Source: an uncultured Poribacteria bacterium
Lineage (GTDB): Bacteria; Poribacteria; WGA-4E; WGA-3G
Assembly: GCA_951813545.1 (NCBI GenBank)
Contig: OX638352.1
Coordinates: 1,860,001 to 1,924,000, forward strand
Length of the DNA stretch: 64,000 bases
Direction: 5' to 3'
The translations under genes were made by a program, and so were the position numbers. Below the pieces are notes generated by a model that was given only the letters and a program-made list of their open reading frames with translations, was not told the DNA's origin and ran no database searches. Positions 25,779-33,944 of this stretch are shown here, in pieces (the first letter of the stretch is position 1; every line of letters begins with the position of its first letter).

Positions 25779-27074
25779 ATGAAAAAAGTAACGGAAAACC
25801 CAACCAAGGTGCATATTAACCCACAACAGACGCATATTTTTATTCTTGGAGATACCTCGAATGTAGGGGTGAATTTACAGAACCTCCTTGAACAGGAGGG
25901 TTATGAAGTTTCTACTGCTCCGAAGGGGAATGAGGTGCTTCGCCAGATGCTTGACGCAGCACCAGATGCAACAGTGCTGGCTCTTCAGATAGCCGCGCAG
26001 CACCTCGACAGGGTGCATGATGCTACAGAAAATTCACAGGAACACACAAGCAAGGTGTCTCCACTGGAGATTCCCCTGAAACGAGAGATGTTGGAAGGGG
26101 ATTATGTCAACATTATCGGTGAGAGTGCAGAACTTGTTAAGGTTCTGTACAGGATTGAAATGTTTGCGAAATCTTCGACAGCGGTGCTTATTTCTGGCGA
26201 GACAGGAACAGGCAAAGAACTGGTAGCAGACGCATTGCACGAACAAAGCAACCGATCAGACAAAACAATCCTTGCCGTTAACTGTGCGGGGATTTCGGAG
26301 CAGCTGATGGAAAGTGAACTCTTTGGATATGAGAAGGGGGCGTTTACCGGCGCGGAGGTACGGCATATCGGTCTATTTGAAACGGCAAACGGAGGCACAC
26401 TGTTCCTGGATGAAATCGGGGAACTTCCGATGTCCCTTCAACCCAAATTGTTACGGGTACTTCAGGAAGGCAAGATCAGGCGCGTCGGTGGAACAGCAGA
26501 AATTCCGGTGGATGTCCGTGTTGTGGCAGCTACCAACTGCGACCTTGCGCAAGCGGTTCAGGAGGATAGGTTTCGCTCAGACCTCTATCAGCGATTAAAG
26601 CCACTTCATATCTTTATGCCGCCGTTGCGTCAGCGGCGGGAGGACATCCCCGCGTTGGTAGAACACTTTTTGAAGAAACATAACCAAGTCCAAGGTCAAA
26701 AGAGAGGCAGTATAAGTCCACAAGCCCTCGCGTTACTCCAAGGCTGCGACTGGCCCGGGAATATCCGAGAACTGGAAGGTAGTATAGTTCACGCCCTCCA
26801 CTTTGCCAGAGAAGGCACCATTTTACCGATGCACTTATCGGAGGAACTTCAGAGAGACCCCGCGCACCCGGTGCCTTTACCCGAAGAAGATTCCGAGCGC
26901 GAAGAAGTGCCCACGGTGTCCTTCCGTATCGGGCGAACGTTGAAGGAGATAGAGCAGGTGTATATCCTGGAGACTTTAGCGTGGATGGACGAACATCGAG
27001 CCAAAACAGCGAGTGTCTTGGGCATAAATGTGCAGACCCTGAGGAGCAGATTAAAAAACTATACTGTTTCTTAG
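25779..27074 (+). CDS. Sigma-54-dependent activator (NtrC type) with degenerate receiver
   Basis: 431 residues. The N-terminal domain (about 18-75) has the receiver outline ([20 protein letters not shown]), but the acidic pair reads GD and the phosphorylated Asp is Ala ([10 protein letters not shown]), so it probably does not accept phosphate. The AAA+ domain is intact: Walker A GETGTGKE near residue 140, the sigma-54 contact loop GAFTGA at 187-192, Walker [14 protein letters not shown], and [20 protein letters not shown]. The C-terminal Fis-type helix-turn-helix is [20 protein letters not shown]. No kinase gene is nearby. No good ribosome-binding site precedes the ATG. It is a candidate regulator of the sigma-54 promoter at 13130. 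Confidence 0.92.
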   Translation: MKKVTENPTKVHINPQQTHIFILGDTSNVGVNLQNLLEQEGYEVSTAPKGNEVLRQMLDAAPDATVLALQIAAQHLDRVHDATENSQEHTSKVSPLEIPLKREMLEGDYVNIIGESAELVKVLYRIEMFAKSSTAVLISGETGTGKELVADALHEQSNRSDKTILAVNCAGISEQLMESELFGYEKGAFTGAEVRHIGLFETANGGTLFLDEIGELPMSLQPKLLRVLQEGKIRRVGGTAEIPVDVRVVAATNCDLAQAVQEDRFRSDLYQRLKPLHIFMPPLRQRREDIPALVEHFLKKHNQVQGQKRGSISPQALALLQGCDWPGNIRELEGSIVHALHFAREGTILPMHLSEELQRDPAHPVPLPEEDSEREEVPTVSFRIGRTLKEIEQVYILETLAWMDEHRAKTASVLGINVQTLRSRLKNYTVS

Positions 27075-27105
27075 TGCATTCTCCAAACTGCAAGACATCC
27101 TTCAA

Positions 27106-27284
27106 TTACTTACGCACTATAGGGGCGAGGATACTAGGGGAAACACCCAAGCAAAAACTCCCTCGCCAGCGGCGGTGTCGGTGGGTCGGTTACTTACGCA
27201 CTGTAGGGGCGAGGATACTACGGAAATCCGCAGAAACACCCTATCAAAGACACCAAGCAAAAACTCCCTCGCCAGCGGATGTGT
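27106..27284. repeat. Two direct copies of a type 2-related repeat
   Basis: Units start at 27106 and 27190 with TTACTTACGCACT, continue GGGGCGAGGATACTA, and end CTCCCTCGCCAGCGG. The second unit has an extra piece in the middle. They fill the gap after the sigma-54 activator gene. A weaker relative is seen near 60660-60720. Confidence 0.6.
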
Positions 27285-27401
27285 AGGTAGGGCTGTCTCC
27301 GTTTGAAATGCCTATATATTTTTAAACTTTATATACTCCCAGACATATATTGTTGGAAAATTTCAGGGGATTGTGGTAGAATTAAAAAAAATGGAAGGAG
27401 G

Positions 27402-28295
27402 ATGCGTACAGTGTTATTCAATAATGTTAACAATCCCAAACAACCTTGTAAAAATGAGAACCGTCTTTCGCGACGCTCCTTTTTCAAAGGATCCGTTGGA
27501 CTTGCTGCCTCTGCGCTCGCCGCAGGTAAGTTGATACTACCTGCCGACGCGCAGTACAGGTTCCGAGAATACATCCCTTACGACGCTGCGCGAGATATCC
27601 ATTACGGCACGCGATACGGGGAGATTGAACACCATTATCCTGAGATGAATCCGACAGGTGAGAAGTTCACGTTTGTGCGCCTCAAGTATCCAGGTGGTGA
27701 TTGGTATACGAACATCGTCAACCATTACCGCTGGCAATCGGATTTGAAGTTCTCCGAAGAGCTCGCCGAGAACACGACAATTGATGTTGAGGTGCGCCAG
27801 CACCCACAATACGTTGACATTGACGATGAAGGATTATTTGCTTATCCGTTCCTCTTTATGACAGGGCATACTGGGATTCGACTTTCTTCCGAACAGGTCC
27901 GAAAGTTGAGGGACTATTTTGAACGCGGTGGCTTTCTCCACGTCGAAGATTGCGATGCCCGCCTCAACGGTTACCGAGGAGGCTTACGTCCGCATGTCTA
28001 CCAGATGATGCGGCAGGTCTACCCGGAAAAGAAGTTTGAACGGCTGGAGATGAGCCACCCGATTTATCATACGCTCTATGAGCACGATGAATACCTCGGT
28101 GGTGATAAGCGTATCCCCGGTGTCTGCGATTACGACGAGGCGATCATGGACGAGGATCGCGTGATTGTCTATTTCTGTCCGAGCGACCTGAATTGTGCGT
28201 GGGAAGGTAGAATTTGCGAACCTGATCATAAAGAACAACAAGCATGGGCGTTTCAACAGGGAATAAACGTTGTTGCTTATGCCTTGACACGGTAA
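27402..28295 (+). CDS. Tat-exported DUF4159 protein
   Basis: 297 residues from the ATG at 27402. The AAGGAGG box touches that ATG, so the in-frame GTG at 27411, nine bases after the box, may be the true start. A twin-arginine signal is clear (RLSRRSFFKG then GLAASALAAGKLILPADA). The mature part is DUF4159-like: FTFVRLKYPGGDWYTN, FPFLFMTGH-type strand (YPFLFMTGHTGI), LRDYFERGGFLHVEDCD, a fold related to glutamine-amidotransferase-like domains. In Planctomycetes-type genomes such proteins are often near VWA genes, as here. Confidence 0.8.
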   Translation: MRTVLFNNVNNPKQPCKNENRLSRRSFFKGSVGLAASALAAGKLILPADAQYRFREYIPYDAARDIHYGTRYGEIEHHYPEMNPTGEKFTFVRLKYPGGDWYTNIVNHYRWQSDLKFSEELAENTTIDVEVRQHPQYVDIDDEGLFAYPFLFMTGHTGIRLSSEQVRKLRDYFERGGFLHVEDCDARLNGYRGGLRPHVYQMMRQVYPEKKFERLEMSHPIYHTLYEHDEYLGGDKRIPGVCDYDEAIMDEDRVIVYFCPSDLNCAWEGRICEPDHKEQQAWAFQQGINVVAYALTR

Positions 28296-28300
28296 GTAGT

Positions 28301-28445
28301 TATCGGTTTTCAGTCATCAGTTTTCAGTTAACTTTGGATGTAGGTACACTTTTTGTAACTGCCAGGATCCAATGGATATGCGGAACATAAAGAAATTGCT
28401 ATCGTCCCCAAACGAGACTGATAATTGACGATCGACAACTGAAAA
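28301..28445. repeat. Hairpin repeat of the TTATCGGTTTTCAGT family
   Basis: Left arm TTATCGGTTTTCAGTCATCA and right arm GACAACTGAAAACTAAC are complementary in part around a spacer. It lies between the DUF4159 gene and the first SBP-OmpA gene. Other members are at 30392, 33041, 37015, 37900, 40627, 55300, 56500 and 61840. Confidence 0.6.
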
Positions 28446-28507
28446 CTAACAAGTGGAAGCACGCTATCACGATGATAGCAATCACATGACTTCCGCGGAG
28501 GAAAATC

Positions 28508-30391
28508 ATGGAAATGAATTATAGATCAGTTTGCTGGCATCTTTTGAAATGTCCGTTGTTTTGTCTCGTAACGCTGTTCATCGTTTTTGTCCCTTACACC
28601 AACGCGCAAGAACGATTCTCAGATGCGGTCGGTCCTGTTCCGGTTGAAGAGGTAACAGTAATAACCCCGTTGGTCGTGCCATATATCACATGGGGTGGCG
28701 AAGCAGCACTCTTCCACGCCAACGGCGGACTGACGACTCGTCCTGGTACAATTATGGCGGAACTCGGAATGAATCTCAAATTGGTACCGGGTGACAACTT
28801 TCAGCAGCAGGTTCGCGACTATCTCGCTGGCAAATCGCCTTTCTTGCGTGGCACCTTCAGGATGATAGCACAGGCAAGCGAAGCAGCGGGAAAAAATGCT
28901 CTCACAAAACCTGTCGTTTTTGGGCAGCTGACCTGGTCAGCAGGAGACCATTTCGTTGGACGTTCTAACATCCGGAAAATTTCTGATCTCAGGGGCAAAA
29001 AGATCGCTATCCAAAAGGGTGGACCGCACGTAGGGATGCTCTATGATATATTGAAGACCGCGCGCCTTTCAAAGTCACAGGTGGAAATCGTTTGGGTGGA
29101 CGAATTAACAGGAGCGAACGGACCGGCAGAACGCTTCCGAAACGACGCAACCATCGCAGGTTGTTTTGTGATAACCCCCGATATGATCGGATTGACAGGG
29201 GGTCCTGAGAACACCGGCACGGGAGCTGAAGGCACTGTCAAAGGGGCATCGGTTGTCGTCAGTACTGCGACGCTTTCTCGTTCTATTGCCGATGTTTACG
29301 CCTGCCGCAAGGATTTTTACGAGGCTTACAAGCCGTTTGTTGAACGCTTCTTTGCGGGTTACCTGAAAGGTGCCGAAGAGGTCGTGGCTCTGAAAAAAAC
29401 CTACGAAGCGAGCGGATCCGCAAAATACACGGAGCTGCTGACGATGATGCAAAACATCTATGGTAAAGAAGTGTTACCGACGCTTGAAGAGGATGCACAC
29501 GGCTTAATCGCGGATTGCACGTTCGTTGGGCAACCGGGAAATATTGCCTTCTTCAACGATCCGAGTAATACAATTACCGGTTTTGAAGGCTTCAATAAAG
29601 CAGGGTTAGATATGGCAGTGAACTGGGGGTTTGCGAGACAGCGGTATGCGTTGATTCCCTCCGATTTAGATTTTAACTCACCAACTTTTAAAAGTCTGCT
29701 CAAGACCACCGTGACGGCACCGGCGCAACTGAAACAGACACGTTTTAAAAAAGAGACAGTGCGCGCTGAAATTGAATCCTTTAATGAAGACGCAGTACTT
29801 GACGAAAAGACGCTTATCTCCTTCACAATTCAATTTGATGCGAATCAGGATACGTTTAGCGACACCAAATATCAAGAAGAATTTGACAGGGTTGTTGAGT
29901 TAGCTTCAAAATATGGGAATGCTGCAATCGCCATAAAAGGACACAGTGACCCCTCTCGAACACTGAGTGTATTAGTTAAAACAGGACTTCAAACAGGTAT
30001 TTTGAAACGGACAGGCACACGAGGCAGCTACAAATATTTTATGAACGGTAAGGCTTTTAGCTTGGAAGACACTGCAAATCTGATTCGTCTGATTCAGCAA
30101 AAGAAGTTTGACGATGGTAGTAACATTGAAAGCCCTTACCAAGTGATGCGGGCTGCACTTAAACTCTCCGAGCAGCGAGGACAAGCGGTTAAACAGGCAA
30201 TTATCGTTTATGCACGCCGTAAAAACGCACGCATTGATCCAGACCAGATCGTACCAGTAGGTCTTGGAATCAAGGAGCCTGTTATCGCCAAGCCAACCAG
30301 CCCTGCTGAGGCAGCAGAAAACCGGCGCGTTGAATTCGCACTGATTAAAGTTTCAGCAGAAGCTGTTGCAGTCTCCGATTTCGACTTTTAA
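28508..30391 (+). CDS. Substrate-binding-protein domain fused to OmpA-like domain
   Basis: 627 residues with a signal peptide (CLVTLFIVFVPYTNA). Residues about 40-400 match periplasmic binding proteins of the nitrate/taurine/thiamine-precursor type (ISDLRGKKIAIQKGGPHVGM, DELTGANGPAERFRNDA, GFEGFNKAGLDMAVNWGF). The C-terminal part is an OmpA-like peptidoglycan-binding domain: IQFDANQDTFSD, AIAIKGHSDPS, LSEQRGQAVKQAI, ENRRVEFALI. About 65 residues are inserted between GHSDPS and LSEQR. GGAGG precedes the ATG. The design suggests a sensor or binding protein fixed to the cell wall rather than an ABC importer part; no permease is nearby. Confidence 0.85.
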   Translation: MEMNYRSVCWHLLKCPLFCLVTLFIVFVPYTNAQERFSDAVGPVPVEEVTVITPLVVPYITWGGEAALFHANGGLTTRPGTIMAELGMNLKLVPGDNFQQQVRDYLAGKSPFLRGTFRMIAQASEAAGKNALTKPVVFGQLTWSAGDHFVGRSNIRKISDLRGKKIAIQKGGPHVGMLYDILKTARLSKSQVEIVWVDELTGANGPAERFRNDATIAGCFVITPDMIGLTGGPENTGTGAEGTVKGASVVVSTATLSRSIADVYACRKDFYEAYKPFVERFFAGYLKGAEEVVALKKTYEASGSAKYTELLTMMQNIYGKEVLPTLEEDAHGLIADCTFVGQPGNIAFFNDPSNTITGFEGFNKAGLDMAVNWGFARQRYALIPSDLDFNSPTFKSLLKTTVTAPAQLKQTRFKKETVRAEIESFNEDAVLDEKTLISFTIQFDANQDTFSDTKYQEEFDRVVELASKYGNAAIAIKGHSDPSRTLSVLVKTGLQTGILKRTGTRGSYKYFMNGKAFSLEDTANLIRLIQQKKFDDGSNIESPYQVMRAALKLSEQRGQAVKQAIIVYARRKNARIDPDQIVPVGLGIKEPVIAKPTSPAEAAENRRVEFALIKVSAEAVAVSDFDF

Positions 30392-30460
30392 CAGTTATCC
30401 GTATTCAGTTATCAACCATCAGTTCCAAGAGATCTCTTCCCTGAAAGTCGATAATTGATG
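30392..30460. repeat. Hairpin repeat of the TTATCGGTTTTCAGT family
   Basis: CAGTTATCCGTATTCAGTTA and TCAACCATCAGTT with a complementary right side (GAAAGTCGATAATTGATG) lie between the SBP-OmpA and VWA genes. Confidence 0.45.
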
Positions 30461-30487
30461 TCCACTCCCCATACATAAGGTCCTTTT

Positions 30488-31423
30488 ATGAAATGTATTA
30501 TAGCCGCCAGTTCCGGCACGCGATTTATCCTCTTATTGAGTCTGCTCATTTTTGGTTCCCAGATTTGCAGTGCCGCTGACGACATTCATAAAGATAACAT
30601 TGTTGTGATTCTTGATGCCTCCGGTTCAATGCAGGACAAGTTTAGTGGAGACCGGACGAAATCGAAGATGGAAGCCGCGAAGGCAGCACTACAAGAAGTG
30701 CTCGCGAAAGTTCCTGACGACATACAGATCGGACTGCTTGTGTTTAGCGGTACCAATACCCAGAACGAATGGGTCTATCCATTGGGACCGAAGGACACCC
30801 AAAAACTGATAGCAGCCATTCATTTACCACAACCCAGCGGCAACACGCCACTCGGGAAATATATTAGAATTGGGGCAAATCGCCTCCTCGAACAACGGGA
30901 AAAACAGTATAACTACGGTACCTACCGGTTGTTAGTCGTTACAGATGGTGAGGCTTCGGATGCCGACAAAGTTAAACGTTATACACCTGAAATCCTCAAT
31001 CGACAGATTCGCATTGATGTCATCGGTGTTGATATGAAAACCGAGCACATGCTGGCAAATGTCGTGGATAGTTACCGTAAGGCAGACAACCCGGGACAGT
31101 TGGTGGCGGCAGTGTCGCAGATTCTTGCCGAAACCGGTGATACGGGTACAGACGTTAGTGGCGAAGATGTATTTGAATATATTGCCCCGCTTTCATCGGA
31201 AATTGCCTCCGATTTAATCCAGCAGCTCACAATGCCACCGAGCAATACGGCAATTAGCATATTGTCCACACAAGCAACACCATCACAAGCAAAAACGCCT
31301 AGACCTCCAACAAAGGTGCCACCACAGCAAAGTGACGATGCAAATCGAAATACCGCATGGCTCTTTATAATACTCATTGTCGCCGCCGCTATCGGTTTCC
31401 TGATTTTCAGAAATAGGAAATAG
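30488..31423 (+). CDS. VWA-domain protein, secreted with C-terminal membrane anchor
   Basis: 311 residues: signal peptide (FILLLSLLIFGSQICSA), VWA domain about 35-210, a Pro/Thr-rich linker and a C-terminal membrane helix (WLFIILIVAAAIGFLIF) ending in RNRK. The metal-ion site is complete: DASGS in VVILDASGSMQ, T in SGNTPLGKYI, D in VVTDGEASD. The domain would face the periplasm and bind a protein partner, most likely one of the flanking SBP-OmpA proteins. Five bases separate it from the next gene. Confidence 0.88.
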   Translation: MKCIIAASSGTRFILLLSLLIFGSQICSAADDIHKDNIVVILDASGSMQDKFSGDRTKSKMEAAKAALQEVLAKVPDDIQIGLLVFSGTNTQNEWVYPLGPKDTQKLIAAIHLPQPSGNTPLGKYIRIGANRLLEQREKQYNYGTYRLLVVTDGEASDADKVKRYTPEILNRQIRIDVIGVDMKTEHMLANVVDSYRKADNPGQLVAAVSQILAETGDTGTDVSGEDVFEYIAPLSSEIASDLIQQLTMPPSNTAISILSTQATPSQAKTPRPPTKVPPQQSDDANRNTAWLFIILIVAAAIGFLIFRNRK

Positions 31424-31427
31424 AACT

Positions 31428-33023
31428 ATGGACGCTGGTAAGAAAAAACGCGTAATCATCATGGCAGCAAGCTGGCTGGTTATTATCGGGATAATCGGGT
31501 TAGTCTATAAGTTCGTCGTTGAACCATGGCTCCGAGGCGATCTCGTCAAAGAAACGAGCACGCGACGTTATGCACATAACATCAAGGTGGCACACGACTC
31601 GTTTCCAGGGTATGCGATACTTCGTTCCCCTGCTGTTCAGAACCTGTTGGACCGTCAAGGGATTAAACTCACGTTCGTTGACGATAAAGCAGACTACATA
31701 GGAAGGGCACGCGCCCTGAAAAGCGGTAAGGTTCAGATGGCAGTGTTCACTATCGATGCCTACCTCAAGACAGGTAGCGTTATCGGTGAATTCCCCGGTT
31801 CAATTGTCCTTGTGATTGATGAATCCAAAGGGGCAGATGCAATTGTTGCGTATAAGCGAGGTGTCCCGCAAATACCGAGTTTGAGCAATCCGCGGGCGCG
31901 TATCGTGCTGACACCGGATTCGCCGAGCGAAACGCTCGCCCGAATTATGATCAACAAGATGAGCCTGCCAAGTCTACCCTCTTCGTGGGCAGTCGAAACA
32001 GACGGTGCTGAAGCTGCCTATAAGAAACTCAAGTCCGCCGACCCGGATGAGCCGTACGCTTATGTCATCTGGGAACCTTACTTAACGAAGGCACTCGCGA
32101 TAGAAGGCGTGCATCTGTTGTTAGACAGCTCAAAGTTGAAAGGTTATATCGTTGATGTACTGGTGGTTCAGCGTGAATTTTTGGATTCACAACGTGAACT
32201 CGTCACGTATGTTGTTCAAGCGTACCTCCGCGCAAACTATGACTACAATAACCAACCCAATGGGTTAGCCTCGTTAATTCAAGCGGATGCAAAGCAATAT
32301 GGTGATTCGCTTAGCCAGAATGAGACGAATAAATTGGTTAAGGGCATTGAATGGCGGAACACGGTTGAGAATTATGCGCATTTTGGGGTGATTTCCTCAG
32401 CAGCGGCAAAAGGTTCCGAGAGACTCGAAGCGATGATAGCTAAAATTACGCAGGTGCTGGTGCAGACGAATTCAATCCCCACCGATCCGGTGTCAGGAAA
32501 TTATGAGCAGCTATTCTTTGAGGGTATTTTGCGCTCACTTCACCACGATAAATTCCATCCCGGTATGTTGAATGCAAGTGGCACCGATGGGTTAGATGGC
32601 ATTTTTGTTGGAACAGCATCGACGGAACAGGTTCGAGAAGAGACATCACTGAATCCGCTTTCTGATGCAAACTGGAATGCCCTTGCCCCTGTCGCGGCGA
32701 TGAAAGTAGAACCTATCCAATTCGGACGAGGGAATGCCCGAATTCTTCCAAATAGTGAACGCGCCTTAAAAGAACTCGCTGCAACCCTGAAATCGTTTCC
32801 GCAGTACTATCTCAGAGTTGTAGGACATACGCGTCAGGAGGGAGATCCGACAGCGAACCGGATTCTCGCTTTACAACGCGCTGAGGCAGCTGCACAATCT
32901 CTGAGAAATTCTGGTATCCCAAACCACCGCATCCGTGCCATTGCAAGCAACCAAACCTCCACCCAGATGCGGGGGGCAGCAGCACAAAGCGTAACATTTG
33001 AGCTTCTCGGAAAACCGTATTGA
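31428..33023 (+). CDS. Second substrate-binding-protein/OmpA fusion, membrane anchored
   Basis: 531 residues. An N-terminal membrane helix (VIIMAASWLVIIGIIGLVY) replaces the cleavable signal of the first fusion. Residues about 45-340 are a periplasmic binding domain (GYAILRSPAVQNLLDRQG, DADYIGRAR-like region, AVETDGAEAAYKKLKSADPD). Residues about 415-531 are an OmpA domain (QFGRGNARILPNSERAL, YYLRVVGHTRQEGDPTANRI, LALQRAEAAAQSLRNSGI). The usual NRRVEF end reads AQSVTFELL, so the peptidoglycan-binding Arg is missing. It starts five bases after the VWA gene. Confidence 0.85.
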   Translation: MDAGKKKRVIIMAASWLVIIGIIGLVYKFVVEPWLRGDLVKETSTRRYAHNIKVAHDSFPGYAILRSPAVQNLLDRQGIKLTFVDDKADYIGRARALKSGKVQMAVFTIDAYLKTGSVIGEFPGSIVLVIDESKGADAIVAYKRGVPQIPSLSNPRARIVLTPDSPSETLARIMINKMSLPSLPSSWAVETDGAEAAYKKLKSADPDEPYAYVIWEPYLTKALAIEGVHLLLDSSKLKGYIVDVLVVQREFLDSQRELVTYVVQAYLRANYDYNNQPNGLASLIQADAKQYGDSLSQNETNKLVKGIEWRNTVENYAHFGVISSAAAKGSERLEAMIAKITQVLVQTNSIPTDPVSGNYEQLFFEGILRSLHHDKFHPGMLNASGTDGLDGIFVGTASTEQVREETSLNPLSDANWNALAPVAAMKVEPIQFGRGNARILPNSERALKELAATLKSFPQYYLRVVGHTRQEGDPTANRILALQRAEAAAQSLRNSGIPNHRIRAIASNQTSTQMRGAAAQSVTFELLGKPY

Positions 33024-33040
33024 GGAATAGTTGTGAGTTT

Positions 33041-33126
33041 GCGGTTATCGGTTATCAGTTAAAGAGGTTTTTGATTGCGTCAGACACCTCTTAACTGACA
33101 GCTGACAACTGACAACTGATAACTAA
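33041..33126. repeat. Hairpin repeat of the TTATCGGTTATCAGTT family
   Basis: GGTTATCAGTTAAAGAGGT and ACCTCTTAACTGACAGCTGA form the two arms, followed by short tandem CTGACAACTGA units that run up to the start of the next gene. The TTG start at 33135 lies eight bases beyond the repeat. Confidence 0.65.
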
Positions 33127-33134
33127 TAAAGAAA

Positions 33135-33905
33135 TTGATTGACCGGAAATTGTTTCGGAAGAAATTCCTACTCCATCTTCTTGGCAACTCTTACGTCATC
33201 TTCCCTTTTGCCGCGGGGGGATCCATCGCTTTTGCATCTTGGGTATTCAATTTAGAACCGAAGATCCTCTATCTATTTGGCAGTGCAATTCTCAGCATCT
33301 TGGTGCCTATCGGGACTCTAATTAGCAAATGGGCAACCGGTACAGAAGATATAGCCAAACAGGTTCATAGTGAGATCCTTCAGGAAGTCCATCAAAAACA
33401 GGAAAACGAACTGAACAGCTTACATGAACAACTTGAGGCCGATGGAGATGCCCGAACAGAAACGATGCTTGAAGAACTCCGCGCCTTGCACAAATCTTTT
33501 CAGGAAGAAGCAGGCAGCGATGGGTGGCTGGGCACACTTCCCATTAGCGTCAGAGCTGACATTACCGACAAAGTTTCTCAGCTTTTTATTCAAGCAGTAC
33601 AGTGCTTGAAAGACACACTTAAAATGCATCAAAAATCAAGGGATACCCAATTGGCGACCGTCAAAAGTGTGCTTGAACAACACCGGGAACAACAGATTAC
33701 AGACGTTCAGCAGACGATTGTCCAACTCTCGCACCTCTACGCCCGGGTACTAACACTCAACCCTGAAAGCGATGAGACAGACCTCACACGTCTCCGCTCT
33801 GAACTCGACGAAAGCCTCATTTTCGCAAAGCAGGTCGATGCAAAGATACGTGAATTAACACCGCCTCATAATTATGATACGCTTCAATCAGAAGATGAGA
33901 AATAA
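33135..33905 (+). CDS. Membrane protein with long coiled coil (unknown family)
   Basis: 256 residues from a TTG at 33135; no good ribosome-binding site is seen because the repeat ends just before it, and a TTG at 33150 is an alternative. Two N-terminal membrane helices (NSYVIFPFAAGGSIAFASWV, ILYLFGSAILSILVPIGTLI) are followed by helical, Glu/Gln-rich sequence predicted to be a coiled coil in the cytoplasm (EILQEVHQKQENELNSLHEQ). The outline recalls XpaC-type membrane proteins, but I cannot show homology. It follows the SBP-OmpA and VWA genes and probably belongs to the same unit. Confidence 0.6.
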   Translation: MIDRKLFRKKFLLHLLGNSYVIFPFAAGGSIAFASWVFNLEPKILYLFGSAILSILVPIGTLISKWATGTEDIAKQVHSEILQEVHQKQENELNSLHEQLEADGDARTETMLEELRALHKSFQEEAGSDGWLGTLPISVRADITDKVSQLFIQAVQCLKDTLKMHQKSRDTQLATVKSVLEQHREQQITDVQQTIVQLSHLYARVLTLNPESDETDLTRLRSELDESLIFAKQVDAKIRELTPPHNYDTLQSEDEK

Positions 33906-33944
33906 TAAATACGCTGTACAGTAATAAAGAAAAGGACGAAAGTT

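Noticed and set aside
27106..27284. Possible CRISPR array
   Set aside because: Only two long, imperfect units related to dispersed MITE-like repeats; no regular spacers and no cas genes.
26981..27286. 101-codon frame overlapping the end of the sigma-54 activator
   Set aside because: Most of it is translated repeat sequence; the overlapping activator frame is clearly real.
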